Numbered from the stretch's first letter, positions 48,598 through 58,686 are shown. The stretch: 64,000 bases of DNA from Shimia sp022448905 (GCF_047126315.1 NZ_CP138953.1:1488001-1552000); one strand, 5' to 3'. Notes: a model not told the origin generated them from the letters alone. A program made the numbers and translations.

Positions 48598-48609
48598 TCA
48601 GAGACCGCC

Positions 48610-49866
48610 ATGACCGACTCCCAGACTGACAAACCAGACGGCCTCGCCGCCTACATCACCGTCACCGCCGCCTATTGGGCCTTTATGCTCACCGACGGCG
48701 CGCTGCGCATGTTGGTGCTTCTGCATTTCAACGGTCTGGGTTTCTCGCCCATCCAATTGGCCTACCTGTTCCTGCTTTATGAGGTCATGGGCATCGTCAC
48801 CAACCTCTCCGCAGGCTGGATCGCCGCGCGCTTTGGCTTGACGTCCACGCTCTACGCCGGCCTCACCATCCAAATCCTCGCGCTGATCGCCTTGGCGCAA
48901 CTCGACCCCGCCTGGGGCGTGACCGCCTCGGTGATTTTTGTGATGTGCGTGCAGGGCGCCTCCGGCGTGGCCAAAGACCTCTCCAAGATGTCGTCCAAAT
49001 CCGCCGTGAAACTGCTCGCCCCCAAAGTGGGCGGGGGGCTCTTCCGCTGGGTTGCCCTGCTGACCGGCTCAAAAAATGCCGTGAAAGGCTGCGGCTTCTT
49101 CCTCGGCGCCGCGCTGCTTGCCATCTGGGGCTTTCAAGCCTCCGTCTGGGGCATGGCCATCATCCTCACGGTGATCCTCGCGGGAGTGGTGATCTTCATG
49201 CCCTCCGGCCTGCCGCAAGGCTCCAAAAAGACGAAGTTCTCCCAGGTCTTTTCCAAAGACAAAAACGTCAATCGGCTCTCATTGGCCCGCATGTTCCTTT
49301 TCGGTGCGCGCGACGTCTGGTTTGTGGTCGGCATCCCGGTCTACTTCAACGCCGTGCTGTCAGACGGCACCGCGGAAGGCCGCCGAGAAGCCTTCTTCGT
49401 CATCGGCATCTTCATGGCGGTGTGGATCATCCTTTATGGCGCGGTACAAGGCAACGCCCCGCGCATCCTCAAAGCTGCCAACGCCACCACCGATGAGGTT
49501 GTGCAAAAGGCGATCAACTGGGTCGGCTACCTCACCCTGATCCCGCTGGCCCTCACCGCCGCCGTGCTGCTGCTCGACACCTCCAACGCGCTCACTGCCA
49601 TCCTGATCCTGGGGCTGCTGATCTTCGGCTTTGTCTTCGCGGTGAACTCTTCGGTACACAGCTACCTGATCCTCGCCTTCACCTCGGACGAGCGCGTCAC
49701 CATGGATGTGGGCTTCTACTACATGTCCAACGCTGCAGGCCGCCTTTTGGGCACGTTGCTCTCTGGTGTCAGCTATCAGATCGGCGGGTTGTGGCTTTGC
49801 TTGTTCACCGCAGCGATCATGTCCGCGCTCAGTTGGCTCGCGGCGAGACGGCTGCGCACTCTTTAG
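48610..49866 (+). CDS. arsJ: Organoarsenical efflux MFS transporter ArsJ
   Basis: 418 residues, twelve-span major facilitator. YWAFMLTDGALRMLVLLHFN at the start, GASGVAKDLSKMSSKSAVK and SVHSYLILAFTSDERVTMDV are hallmarks of ArsJ. It exports 1-arseno-3-phosphoglycerate, which breaks down outside to arsenate. No ribosome binding site is visible; repeat copy D fills the spacer. Confidence 0.93.
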   Translation: MTDSQTDKPDGLAAYITVTAAYWAFMLTDGALRMLVLLHFNGLGFSPIQLAYLFLLYEVMGIVTNLSAGWIAARFGLTSTLYAGLTIQILALIALAQLDPAWGVTASVIFVMCVQGASGVAKDLSKMSSKSAVKLLAPKVGGGLFRWVALLTGSKNAVKGCGFFLGAALLAIWGFQASVWGMAIILTVILAGVVIFMPSGLPQGSKKTKFSQVFSKDKNVNRLSLARMFLFGARDVWFVVGIPVYFNAVLSDGTAEGRREAFFVIGIFMAVWIILYGAVQGNAPRILKAANATTDEVVQKAINWVGYLTLIPLALTAAVLLLDTSNALTAILILGLLIFGFVFAVNSSVHSYLILAFTSDERVTMDVGFYYMSNAAGRLLGTLLSGVSYQIGGLWLCLFTAAIMSALSWLAARRLRTL

Positions 49867-50025
49867 CCCGGAAGAAAGGCCGCAGGCCACCGGGCATCGC
49901 CCGACCGCCCCCATGGGCGGGCGATTTTGCAAGTGTTTGGCACATCTATTCTGTGTGGCGAATTTGGCAGGTCGCTGTGGCTTTTCTTTGAGGGCAGGTC
50001 GCCCACCCGCGGTCGCGCGACGTCC
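49866..50025 (+). repeat. Intergenic structured repeat, copy E (long form, diverged)
   Basis: Hairpin GCCCGG/CCGGGC (49866-49895), outer arms GGGCATCGCCCGACCGC (49892-49908) and GCGGTCGCGCGACGTCC (50009-50025) matching at 14 of 17 positions, inner CCGCCC/GGGCGG followed by GATTTTGC. It separates the convergent arsJ and cyclase genes and could serve as a terminator for both. Confidence 0.7.
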
Positions 50026-50029
50026 TAAC

Positions 50030-51688
50030 TCAAACCGGCTCCGCTTCCGGGTGCAGCGCGTCGTTCAACCACGCCAAATCGTCGGGCAGTGCCAACCGGT
50101 TGATGGCCACCGACGGCGCCTTGGGTAGGTCCGCCGCCGCCGCCCGCGCGGCCTTGAGGCCAACGGTATCACCGGCCTTCTGACAGGCCAAAGCCTTCAA
50201 TAGCTGAATACCACGATCCATCGGGCTCACATCCGCCGCCTCAAGCGCAGCCACATGTGCCGCCTCCGCCTGACCTGCGCCCAAAAGCACTCGGGCGTTG
50301 AAACACAACCGGTTGATGCGGAACGGGTCCTCACTGCCCATCTCTTCATAGGCACTCAGCGCATCCAACGCGCCTTCATAGTCGCCTGCCAAAAACGCCT
50401 TCTGGGCAATAAGATCCACTATGCCAATGAAGTTCGGGTTGATCTCACGCGACCGCGCAATGTCGGACGCCGCGCCCTGCAAATCACCCAACACTTTCAA
50501 TCGGTATGCCCCACGCGCCCAGAACACAAAGTCGCTGGTGGGGCATTCCGCCACCGCCACATCGAGGTCTTTGCCCATCTGTGTCAGCACTTCGGGCTCC
50601 AGCTGTGAAAACTTCACAGCGCTCAGGTTCAACCGACTTTGTGCCCGCATCGCCAGCGACATGCCGTCCCCGGGGCTCAGCAGAACCGCCCGGTCCAGCG
50701 CCGCCAGCCCGTCCTCCCAGCTTGGAATGGTCTGTTTGAAAAACATCGACGCCGCCCGCGCCCGCAGCTCTGACACGCTCAACTGGTTCAGGCTCAGATG
50801 CGCCAACCGGTCGCCATCCCGTTGGATGGTCTGCAAACGCACATCGCCCTCAAGCCGTGGCATCAACTCGTCGACAAAGGCAAAGGGATCACTTGGATCA
50901 CCCTCATAGGTGCCGGTCCATAGCGTTTGCATTTCTTCGCGCAAGATCAACGACATGGTGAACCGCGCCCGCGTGCCAGCAACCCGCAGCCGCCCCCGGA
51001 TCAGGAAATCCGGCGGGGTCGCCTCAAGGCTTTCCGTGTCCACGGTTGTCACCCCGGTGCGTTTCAGCGACAGCTGCACCAACCCATCGTGCAGATCATC
51101 GGCAATCGCCGCATTGTCCGGCGTTTCCGGCGCCGCCACAAACTGCTCAAACCCCACCGACGGCAAGGCGCCCTTGTCCGGCGCAGTAGTCAGGTTGGCA
51201 GGCCGCCACTGATACAGGCGGATCGGCTTGGCAATGTTTTTCAGATTGAACACACCCACGTCTTTGAGCTCTTCCTGCCGCTCGGCAGAGAGCGCCTGAA
51301 ACAGGTCTTCGCTGAACATCGCCCCACCGGGAGGCGCTTCGGTTTCAATCCGCTGGGCAATGTTCACCCCATTGCCGTAGAAATCCGCCTCATCCTCGAC
51401 AATCTCACCGATGTGACAGCCAATGCGCAGCTTGATCACCTCATGCTCCGCCAGGCTGCTCTGCACCTCTTCGGCACAATCGAGCGCCTCTTCCACGCTG
51501 GGAAAGGCCAGGATCCAGCCGTCGCCCATGCGTTTGAGCACCTCGCCGCCGTGATCCTTGGCGACAGGTTCCAGATGTTTCTTGCGCAGCTCCTGCACCG
51601 AGGCCACGGCCAGTGCCTCGTCCTCGCCCATCAGGGCCGAATACCCTACCAAATCCGCACACATCAAAGTGGTCAATCGCCGACGCAT
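50030..51688 (-). CDS. Class III adenylate/guanylate cyclase with TPR-type C-terminal part
   Basis: 552 residues from ATG 51688. Cyclase domain at about 1-170 with all key elements: metal Asp in MCADLVGYSALM, second Asp in KRMGDGWILAF, RIGCHIGEI, and transition-state Asn/Arg in GNGVNIAQRIETEA. Next a TolB/FlgO-like segment (residues about 190-330) and helical TPR-like repeats (about 340-530). Soluble; makes cAMP or cGMP. Substrate-specifying residues cannot be settled by eye. Several such cyclases are usual in rhizobia and roseobacters. Confidence 0.9.
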   Translation of the reverse strand: MRRRLTTLMCADLVGYSALMGEDEALAVASVQELRKKHLEPVAKDHGGEVLKRMGDGWILAFPSVEEALDCAEEVQSSLAEHEVIKLRIGCHIGEIVEDEADFYGNGVNIAQRIETEAPPGGAMFSEDLFQALSAERQEELKDVGVFNLKNIAKPIRLYQWRPANLTTAPDKGALPSVGFEQFVAAPETPDNAAIADDLHDGLVQLSLKRTGVTTVDTESLEATPPDFLIRGRLRVAGTRARFTMSLILREEMQTLWTGTYEGDPSDPFAFVDELMPRLEGDVRLQTIQRDGDRLAHLSLNQLSVSELRARAASMFFKQTIPSWEDGLAALDRAVLLSPGDGMSLAMRAQSRLNLSAVKFSQLEPEVLTQMGKDLDVAVAECPTSDFVFWARGAYRLKVLGDLQGAASDIARSREINPNFIGIVDLIAQKAFLAGDYEGALDALSAYEEMGSEDPFRINRLCFNARVLLGAGQAEAAHVAALEAADVSPMDRGIQLLKALACQKAGDTVGLKAARAAAADLPKAPSVAINRLALPDDLAWLNDALHPEAEPV

Positions 51689-51975
51689 GAATGTCTTCCC
51701 TGACAATAAAGGGGGCGCGTGTTGTTGATCCCGCGCGTGCCCCAACCCTGGCCCAGAATCTTGGGTCAGAAAAGCGCGTTATCAAGGGGGATGCCCGGAA
51801 ATTCCCGGCAGGTCCACGCACAAAGCCTGTGCGGGACGGCGTCCTTAGAGGCTGGGGTGGGCAAAGGCCAGCGGTTTTGTGTTCACAAGTTTGTGGGGGA
51901 AGGGGGGCTTGGACCTCGAGTACCCGACACACTCCCAGCCAAGGTTTTCTGTGCGCCAATCCGCCAACCTTCAAA

Positions 51976-52121
51976 CCGTCGCGCTCAGCGTGACGGATCG
52001 CACCCGACCCCGCCCCCCAGGGCGGGTGCGATTTCGCGACGTCTGCGCTAGACGGAATGTGTGGAATGCGTGGACAGAGACGCGCCAAACGGAGAGCCGC
52101 CCTCGGGATCGGGTGCGATCC
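51976..52121 (+). repeat. Intergenic structured repeat, copy F (long form)
   Basis: Hairpin CCGTCGCGC/GCGTGACGG (51976-51996, one mismatch) around TCA, perfect 13-base outer arms GGATCGCACCCGA (51995-52007) and TCGGGTGCGATCC (52109-52121), inner CCCGCCC/GGCGGG. The roughly 75-base interior aligns with the interior of copy H read on the other strand. The rest of 51689-52283 has no gene. Confidence 0.8.
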
Positions 52122-52193
52122 TTAGTTGCAGCTTGCCTTCAGCGGCAACAGTACGGCTCGGCAAAGCCGCGCCGCGCCCCATTGCCGGCAGGG

Positions 52194-52275
52194 CCTTGCG
52201 CAGCAAGGTCCCGAGAGGGACCCTCCCCCCAGGAGGGCGCTTTGCACCCACCTAGGGTCGGGCGCAGCTCTCTCG
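52194..52275 (+). repeat. Intergenic structured repeat, copy G (decayed short form)
   Basis: Hairpin CCTTGC/GCAAGG (52194-52208), an overlapping GGTCCC/GGGACC (52207-52222) with GAGA loop, the inner CCTCC/GGAGG and the typical CACCCACCTAGGGTCGGG tail. The left outer arm is lost or rewritten; CGAGAG/CTCTCG (52212-52217, 52270-52275) may pair instead. Confidence 0.6.
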
Positions 52276-52283
52276 ATCTTCTC

Positions 52284-53690
52284 TCAAACGTCGATACTGG
52301 ATAGCAGCGGCGGCTGAGCCGGTGGGGCAGTTTCCGCGTTAGCGCGCAACAACTCAGCCACGTAGTTGCGGAAATTCTCCAACGTCAAATCGCTCGGAGC
52401 CACACCAAAGAAATAGCCCACACTCACTGCCGCGCCGCTCCAGAACAATGGGCTGCCAATCGTTTTGCCAAAGGACTTTGCGGCCTCTTGGGAAATGATC
52501 CCTTTCAATGCCTTGCTTTTGGCAACGGCCAGTTCCCCTTCCAGTTCAGTCACTCTTGCATGCAGCATCGAAATCTCGTCTACAAGCAGGCTTTCTTTCT
52601 CGCCCTCGTCGGTTTTATTGCCAATCACACGCGCAATGGCTTTGAAGTGCCGTGGCAGCGCTTCAAGGTGTTTTAAATCCTCCGGCAAACAGTTCGCCGG
52701 GGCATCTCGCAAGTAATCTGAAATTGCACGCTCAATCGTTTCCGCACCATTGAGAGCGGTTGCCGCCGAAAGTACTGGGTTCGTCAAAAAGTGCCCTACG
52801 TGTTCTCGCAGCGCCTTCTCTTCCAAAGGCGCTGGGCCGCCGAGATTTGCTTCGATCTCACGAATAGCCGCTGCAACCGCTTCGGCACCGGCATCCCAAA
52901 CCGCGTCGTCAATCAAGGCCACTTGAGTTTGCAGCGCCCAATCAAGTGGCCGACCAATGACAAAACCTTGGTACCATCTGCGCCAAAACTCGAAGGCTTC
53001 ACCTTGCTGGAAAGTTTCAAACGCCGAGTTTTCTGGAATATGATTTCGCCAAGCGTCGTCGGTAGTCCACAATGGTTTTCTGAATATATCCTTGTCGCCG
53101 TCTAAGCAGTCGCGCGCGGTCTCGTTGGCGCAATGTTGCGCGACGATTTTGTATGCATCGTTCTGAGTTGTAGAAACAGCAATCGCAGCAGAAAATTGTT
53201 GCTGCCTCGCCTCATTGGAAAAGCCTGCTGCTAAATCTTGTATGGCGGCAAGCATCTCCGTTCTGTCACCGGATTTTAGCGCAGTAGCAACCATGAGTGA
53301 CCCGGAGCCGGCGGCTATAACTAGCTCATCCAAGCGTGTTTGCTCAAAGACTGTCCTAGCTGATGCTCCTCGGTCAATGGGTTTGGCTCGTAGCAACGCT
53401 ATGCAGCGAACGAGAACCCTGCAAACCTTCAATTGCTCTGCACTCAAGTCACGACTCGATCGAAGAGTTGGTTCGAAAAAGGACCTCAATCCTGCCCTTA
53501 CAACGACGTCTTGGCACCTATGGTGCGACAGCGTTTCGAAAACGTCTTCGACCTCTCTGAATGCCTCTTCAAAGACGCCATCAATAATAAGTTTGGTCGA
53601 AGCGCTAATTTCTAACAAAACTGCCTCACTCAAGTCGAAATTCAAGTAATAACCCGCTCCGCACCCTACAGCGCTGCTTGACCAACGCAA
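52284..53690 (-). CDS. Hypothetical protein with coiled coil and one C-terminal hydrophobic segment
   Basis: 468 residues from TTG 53690 (GAGGGG five bases upstream); TTG 53645 is the other option, as there is no ATG near the start. No known domain recognised. Mostly helical; a heptad-like stretch ISMLHARVTELEGELAVAKS near residue 390 and a hydrophobic segment WSGAAVSVGYFFGVA near 430, then a Pro-rich tail. Could be a membrane-tethered structural or sensory protein. It is less GC-rich than its neighbours and sits divergent to lepA, consistent with later acquisition. Confidence 0.6.
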   Translation of the reverse strand: MRWSSSAVGCGAGYYLNFDLSEAVLLEISASTKLIIDGVFEEAFREVEDVFETLSHHRCQDVVVRAGLRSFFEPTLRSSRDLSAEQLKVCRVLVRCIALLRAKPIDRGASARTVFEQTRLDELVIAAGSGSLMVATALKSGDRTEMLAAIQDLAAGFSNEARQQQFSAAIAVSTTQNDAYKIVAQHCANETARDCLDGDKDIFRKPLWTTDDAWRNHIPENSAFETFQQGEAFEFWRRWYQGFVIGRPLDWALQTQVALIDDAVWDAGAEAVAAAIREIEANLGGPAPLEEKALREHVGHFLTNPVLSAATALNGAETIERAISDYLRDAPANCLPEDLKHLEALPRHFKAIARVIGNKTDEGEKESLLVDEISMLHARVTELEGELAVAKSKALKGIISQEAAKSFGKTIGSPLFWSGAAVSVGYFFGVAPSDLTLENFRNYVAELLRANAETAPPAQPPLLSSIDV

Positions 53691-53713
53691 GATTCCCCCT
53701 CATATCCCGCAAC

Positions 53714-55507
<1,794 letters not shown>

Positions 55508-55516
<9 letters not shown>

Positions 55517-55574
55517 GTCGTCCAGTTTCGAGCGCGAGTGCGCGGAAGCGAAGGCAAAGCCTTCGCGGGCGCAC
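55508..55574 (+). other. Hairpins at the lepA 3' end
   Basis: GGACGAC (55508-55514) and GTCGTCC (55518-55524) pair with the TAA stop as loop. Then GCGAAGGC/GCCTTCGC (55548-55566) around AAA, enclosed by GTGCGC (55538-55543)/GCGCAC (55569-55574). No T-run; the terminator follows at 55614. Confidence 0.6.
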
Positions 55575-55613
55575 CCCGGTCCTTAAGGCACACAACACCT
55601 GCCCCAATCCTCC

Positions 55614-55639
55614 AAAGGCCGCTCAACCGAGCGGCCTTT
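55614..55639 (+). terminator. Rho-independent terminator after lepA
   Basis: AAAGGCCGCTC pairs with GAGCGGCCTTT around AACC, then TCTCTTT. About 100 bases after the stop codon. Confidence 0.88.
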
Positions 55640-55678
55640 CTCTTTGTCCAACCTCAGTCGCATGGCCACCGCCCGCAA

Positions 55679-55820
55679 GGATCGCGCCCGACCCCGAGGG
55701 CGGCAGTCCACTTGGTACAACCCTGTCCGCACATCCTCCACGTCCCGTCTGTTGCAGCCTTTGCAAAATTGCACCCGCCCTGGGGGGCGGGGTCGGGCGC
55801 GATCCGGATCAGAGATCCGG
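55679..55820 (-). repeat. Intergenic structured repeat, copy H (long form, inverted)
   Basis: Outer arms GGATCGCGCCCGACCCC (55679-55695) and GGGGTCGGGCGCGATCC (55789-55805) are a perfect 17-base inverted repeat 93 bases apart. Inner CCCGCCC/GGGCGGG lies next to the right arm; flanking CCGGATC (55804-55810)/GATCCGG (55814-55820) around AGA. On the minus strand it has the same order of parts and a similar interior as copy F. Confidence 0.85.
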
Positions 55821-55876
55821 GTGATAATGTGCTCAACTTACTTAATGATATTTCGGAAAACTTGAGGGTAGGCTAA

Positions 55877-56878
55877 TTGTTGTCCGTTGCTGGCGGTCTC
55901 GATTCAAACACCGACAGCTTTGCGTTTCTGTTTCTTGTTTTTGAGGGGATGAAATTGGATCAAATCACGAAGCTTGTCGAATGGACAAAGCAAAACCATA
56001 AAACAGTTTCACTCTATTTTTACGTCATTGCCGCTCCAAATGCTTTGTTTTGGAGCTTCGTCTGGTCAATTGGCGGTCCATTGGAGCAAATGGTCGACGC
56101 TCGTTTTTTTTACGGCTTTTTCTTCGAGCTTGGTTCGATAATCTTGTTAACTTCTGCAGCTTCTGTAGCTGTTTACTATTTTTCAGCCGTAGTGGTTTTG
56201 AGTTTACCAATTGGGGTTTTCAAACGCAGCGTGGTACGTCGATTCCGTCGGCACCTATTGTTTGAAACCTCAACAAAAGTTTTGATTTGGTTGGTAGTGT
56301 TTTCGTACTTCTATTTCGGTGCAGCTTGGATTGCGCCGATTGTGATCGCGAGCTTTCTCGGCTGGTTTTGGTACGACATCGAGAAAGCGGTAGCTCCAAC
56401 TTGGTACGAGAAAAAATCTACAGAACTCGACTTGGGTTATTTGCGCTTCTCGGACAAAGTTCGCGCCAATGGACCACCGATTGGAATGACGGAAGATGAG
56501 GCTCTCCGCTACGGTTGGATGCTTTTACGTCGGAGGTTTAAGTCGACTGGACCGAAGGTTGAGACGAACTGGGAGGTGTCTTTAAAGGATTTGCGAAGGC
56601 TTAAGCGCGAGCAACAAATTCTTGGAAGAGTGTTTTCCGGGCTGGTTCTTGCGGCAGTCCTAATTCTTCCTTTCTTCGCCGGGAGCTGGCGAGCGTATAG
56701 GGTTGAAGAGATGCCGCCAGTAGAACTTTCTGTCAGTTTAAATGGAGGGACGGTCAAATTGGAAAGGACCATAATCGGCAAATCTAGAGACTTTCTTCTA
56801 GTATTGGACCGCAGGACATCTGCCGTAACCGCGTTGCCGCTTAGCTCTGTAAGCGTTGCTCCACTAGTCGGCGATTGA
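55877..56878 (+). CDS. Hypothetical membrane protein
   Basis: 333 residues from TTG 55877 (GAGGGTAGG five bases upstream); ATG 55949 is a shorter alternative with GAGGGG touching it. About five hydrophobic segments: YFYVIAAPNALFWSFVW, IILLTSAASVAVYYFSAVVV, VLIWLVVFSYFYFGAAWIA with IVIASFLGWFW, and VFSGLVLAAVLILPFFAG near 255. A soluble loop of about 70 residues precedes the last. No known family seen. Clearly AT-richer than neighbours and rich in TTG/TTT codons, so probably acquired. Confidence 0.65.
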   Translation: MLSVAGGLDSNTDSFAFLFLVFEGMKLDQITKLVEWTKQNHKTVSLYFYVIAAPNALFWSFVWSIGGPLEQMVDARFFYGFFFELGSIILLTSAASVAVYYFSAVVVLSLPIGVFKRSVVRRFRRHLLFETSTKVLIWLVVFSYFYFGAAWIAPIVIASFLGWFWYDIEKAVAPTWYEKKSTELDLGYLRFSDKVRANGPPIGMTEDEALRYGWMLLRRRFKSTGPKVETNWEVSLKDLRRLKREQQILGRVFSGLVLAAVLILPFFAGSWRAYRVEEMPPVELSVSLNGGTVKLERTIIGKSRDFLLVLDRRTSAVTALPLSSVSVAPLVGD

Positions 56879-57011
56879 ACCGGTTTAGGTTTGTGGTGAA
56901 ATTGGAGCGGAATTGGTTTCAATACACCCACTTTCTGCAACTTGTTTTACAGGTTAAAAGCCTGTGTCTTGCACAAGCAGCGCCTATGGGCTCCGTCCGT
57001 TCAAGCCTGAA

Positions 57012-57096
57012 TTGATCCACCGGATCAATCCGGGCAGCGCCCGACCCTCCCCACGGGAGGGCGCTTTCAGCACCCACCCAGGGTCAGGCGCTCCCC
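57012..57096 (+). repeat. Intergenic structured repeat, copy I (short form)
   Basis: Hairpin ATTGATCC/GGATCAAT (57012-57030) around ACC, outer arms GGGCAGCGCCCGACCC (57033-57048) and GGGTCAGGCGCTCCCC (57081-57096) pairing at 14 of 16 positions, inner CCCTCCC/GGGAGGG. Very close to copy C inside. Confidence 0.8.
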
Positions 57097-57366
57097 TTTG
57101 TTGCGAGCCGCAACCCTCAAAACACCCGACAGACGCGTGCACCCCGCCACGCGCAACCTGCCCAAACCCAATTCCGCCCGTGGCGCCGCCACAAAATTCC
57201 ATCCTTCCCCAAATCCCCCACAACGCACACCTTTCCCAACCCATCCCCAGCTTATCCACAGGAAATCCCCAAGCTTCCCCAATGGCTTACCCCCAGCGGC
57301 TTTCGTAAAACTGTCACTTTTTTCTTGCCCGACTCGGCCCTCCTGACCCACCATCAAGTCAACGCA
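57097..57366. other. Gene-free C-rich tract with one perfect DnaA box
   Basis: The + strand from about 57105 to 57300 is rich in C and A and poor in G. TTATCCACA, the DnaA box consensus, is at 57252-57260. On the minus strand TGGGG-type blocks recur, two exactly ten bases apart (AAGCT spacer) near 57270-57285. No second strong DnaA box was found, so a replication origin is not claimed. Confidence 0.4.
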
Positions 57367-57480
57367 AGGGATCGCAAGATCCGGCGCGGGACGCTGAGGT
57401 CTTCCGGAGAGGGCATATGCCCGCCAGTGACTGGCGCGGGGAAGGGACGGCTAGCCGGAACAGACCTCGCAAGGCGCGTT
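57367..57480 (+). ncRNA. Possible structured RNA element
   Basis: Stems: GGGATC/GATCC around GCAA (57368-57381); GAGGTCT (57396-57402) with AGACCTC (57462-57468) extended by TCCGG/CCGGA; inside it GGGCATATGCCC (57411-57422), GCCAG/CTGGC around TGA (57423-57435) and CGGCTAGCCG (57449-57458). A closed multi-branch fold with no coding frame that looks real. Further stems continue to about 57720. Identity unknown; it lacks the core motifs of RNase P RNA, tmRNA and SRP RNA. Confidence 0.3.
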
Positions 57481-57950
57481 TGATGCCTCGTTTGAGGCCC
57501 ACCACAACGCGTCGTCCACGCTGGACTATTCGACGGATCGCTGGCCGAAATGCCTGTGAGATCAGGCCGCCCTCATCCTACGGCGGCGGGGTCTTAAGGC
57601 AGGAAGGCGGCACACGCCTGAGCGGTGGCCGATGGGAAGAAGGGACAACACCACGCGGACGGATCGCACAACCCAGTGCGCCTCACCTGCAAGGTGCTTT
57701 GATCATCGGTTTGGGGGGAGGTGATTGTCCTCTTGCCAGAAGCGGGCTCCATAGGGGCTGCGTTTGTGGCGATAGGCCAAGCAGATCCCGCTGCACTGGC
57801 CCGGATGGGCTTGCCCCATCTTTGGGGCGGGTTGGGACTGGTCCCGTTTGGGGCTGGCCTGTGGTCTCGCTATGAGGCCGCGCAAAAGGGACAGCGCGAG
57901 ATGAATGCGCGTGACGGGTGGGGCAACCTGCTTGGAGGGCCATTCAAAAC

Positions 57951-58015
57951 GAAGGCGTCAGGTCGTGGGCATGGGTCGTGTTTTGACCCGCTGCCGTCCA
58001 TCACCTGACGCCTTC
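57951..58015 (+). terminator. Long-stem terminator with no confident gene before it
   Basis: GAAGGCGTCAGGT (57951-57963) pairs perfectly with ACCTGACGCCTTC (58003-58015), followed by TTTCTTTT. An inner GGGTC/GACCC stem (57973-57989) sits in the loop. The minus strand also ends in GTTTTG, so it may work both ways. The 57481-57950 stretch holds only weak frames. Confidence 0.6.
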
Positions 58016-58112
58016 TTTCTTTTCTGATCTCGGCGCACGGATGCGCGATCCCCTCTTAACAGGGCGCGTCGCTGTGCCTAACCTCATTGCAGACACATCA
58101 GAGGAGTTCCCC

Positions 58113-58505
58113 ATGCCGACCACCGCCGCCGACCTTCTGCAAGCCGCCCATGCGGTTGTCCCGAAAATCTCCGCTGCTGACGCGCAGGCCAAAGTTGCCG
58201 CCGGGGCGTTGCTTTTGGATGTGCGCGACGCGCCAGAGTTGGCCGCCAATGGCCGCGCCGAGGGCAGCCACCACATCCCGCGGGGCATGCTCGAATTCCG
58301 CGCCGACCCGGCGACACAGTTCCACGACCCGGAGCTGCAGTTTGAACGCGCTGTGATTTTGCACTGCGCCTCCGGCGGCCGCGCTGCGCTGGCGGGCAAG
58401 CTGCTTAAGGACATGGGCTATCAGGAAGTGTACAATCTTGGTGGATTCAAAGACTGGGTCGAGGGCGGTGGCGCTGTGATCGAGCCGGTTGACCCCGGTA
58501 TGTGA
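58113..58505 (+). CDS. Rhodanese-like domain protein
   Basis: 130 residues from ATG 58113 with GAGGAG eight bases upstream. Single rhodanese domain: LLLDVRDAPELAANGRAEGS, HIPRGMLEFR, and the active loop HCASGGRAAL with the catalytic Cys; ends GGFKDWVEGGG. Sulfurtransferase or persulfide carrier in the cytosol. Stands alone after the 57951 terminator. Confidence 0.92.
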   Translation: MPTTAADLLQAAHAVVPKISAADAQAKVAAGALLLDVRDAPELAANGRAEGSHHIPRGMLEFRADPATQFHDPELQFERAVILHCASGGRAALAGKLLKDMGYQEVYNLGGFKDWVEGGGAVIEPVDPGM

Positions 58506-58538
58506 GCTGACGTGGACGTCAAATTTTGCACTGTCGCG

Positions 58539-58571
58539 ATACCGCCCGGATACCGACGCAATACCGACGTG
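58539..58571. promoter_or_regulatory. Three 11-base phased direct repeats ahead of the ACP gene
   Basis: ATACCG begins at 58539, 58550 and 58561, exactly 11 bases apart (ATACCGCCCGG, ATACCGACGCA, ATACCGACGTG). A second direct repeat, GACGTCAAATTT (58515-58526) and GACGTGAAATTT (58566-58577), overlaps them. Eleven-base spacing is typical of sites for OmpR/PhoB-type response regulators. 109 bases before ATG 58687. Confidence 0.55.
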
Positions 58572-58686
58572 AAATTTGGCGCAAACTTCCGTCTGGAAAA
58601 TTCCCTTTTAGCCGCCTAAACTTGACGGGCTCGCCAGATTTGCGCGGGCCTTTTGACCAAAGATTTTACAAACTGGAAGAACACCT

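Noticed and set aside
57252..57260. Replication origin
   Set aside because: A single DnaA box without a cluster of boxes, an AT-rich unwinding region or origin-type neighbours is not enough.
57396..57475. Cobalamin riboswitch resemblance (GGGGAAGGG ... TAGCCGGAACAGACCTC)
   Set aside because: Only the 3' portion is faintly similar; the ACTGT and GCCACTG core is missing and no cobalamin gene follows.
57417..57875. 152-codon plus-strand frame
   Set aside because: Arg/Gly/Pro-rich translation typical of GC-rich non-coding sequence, and it runs through the stems at 57423-57468.
57721..58008. 95-codon frame from GTG 57721 with a GGGGGGAG site
   Set aside because: Its last 58 bases lie in the terminator stem and the product resembles no known protein. 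Kept as a weak possibility only.
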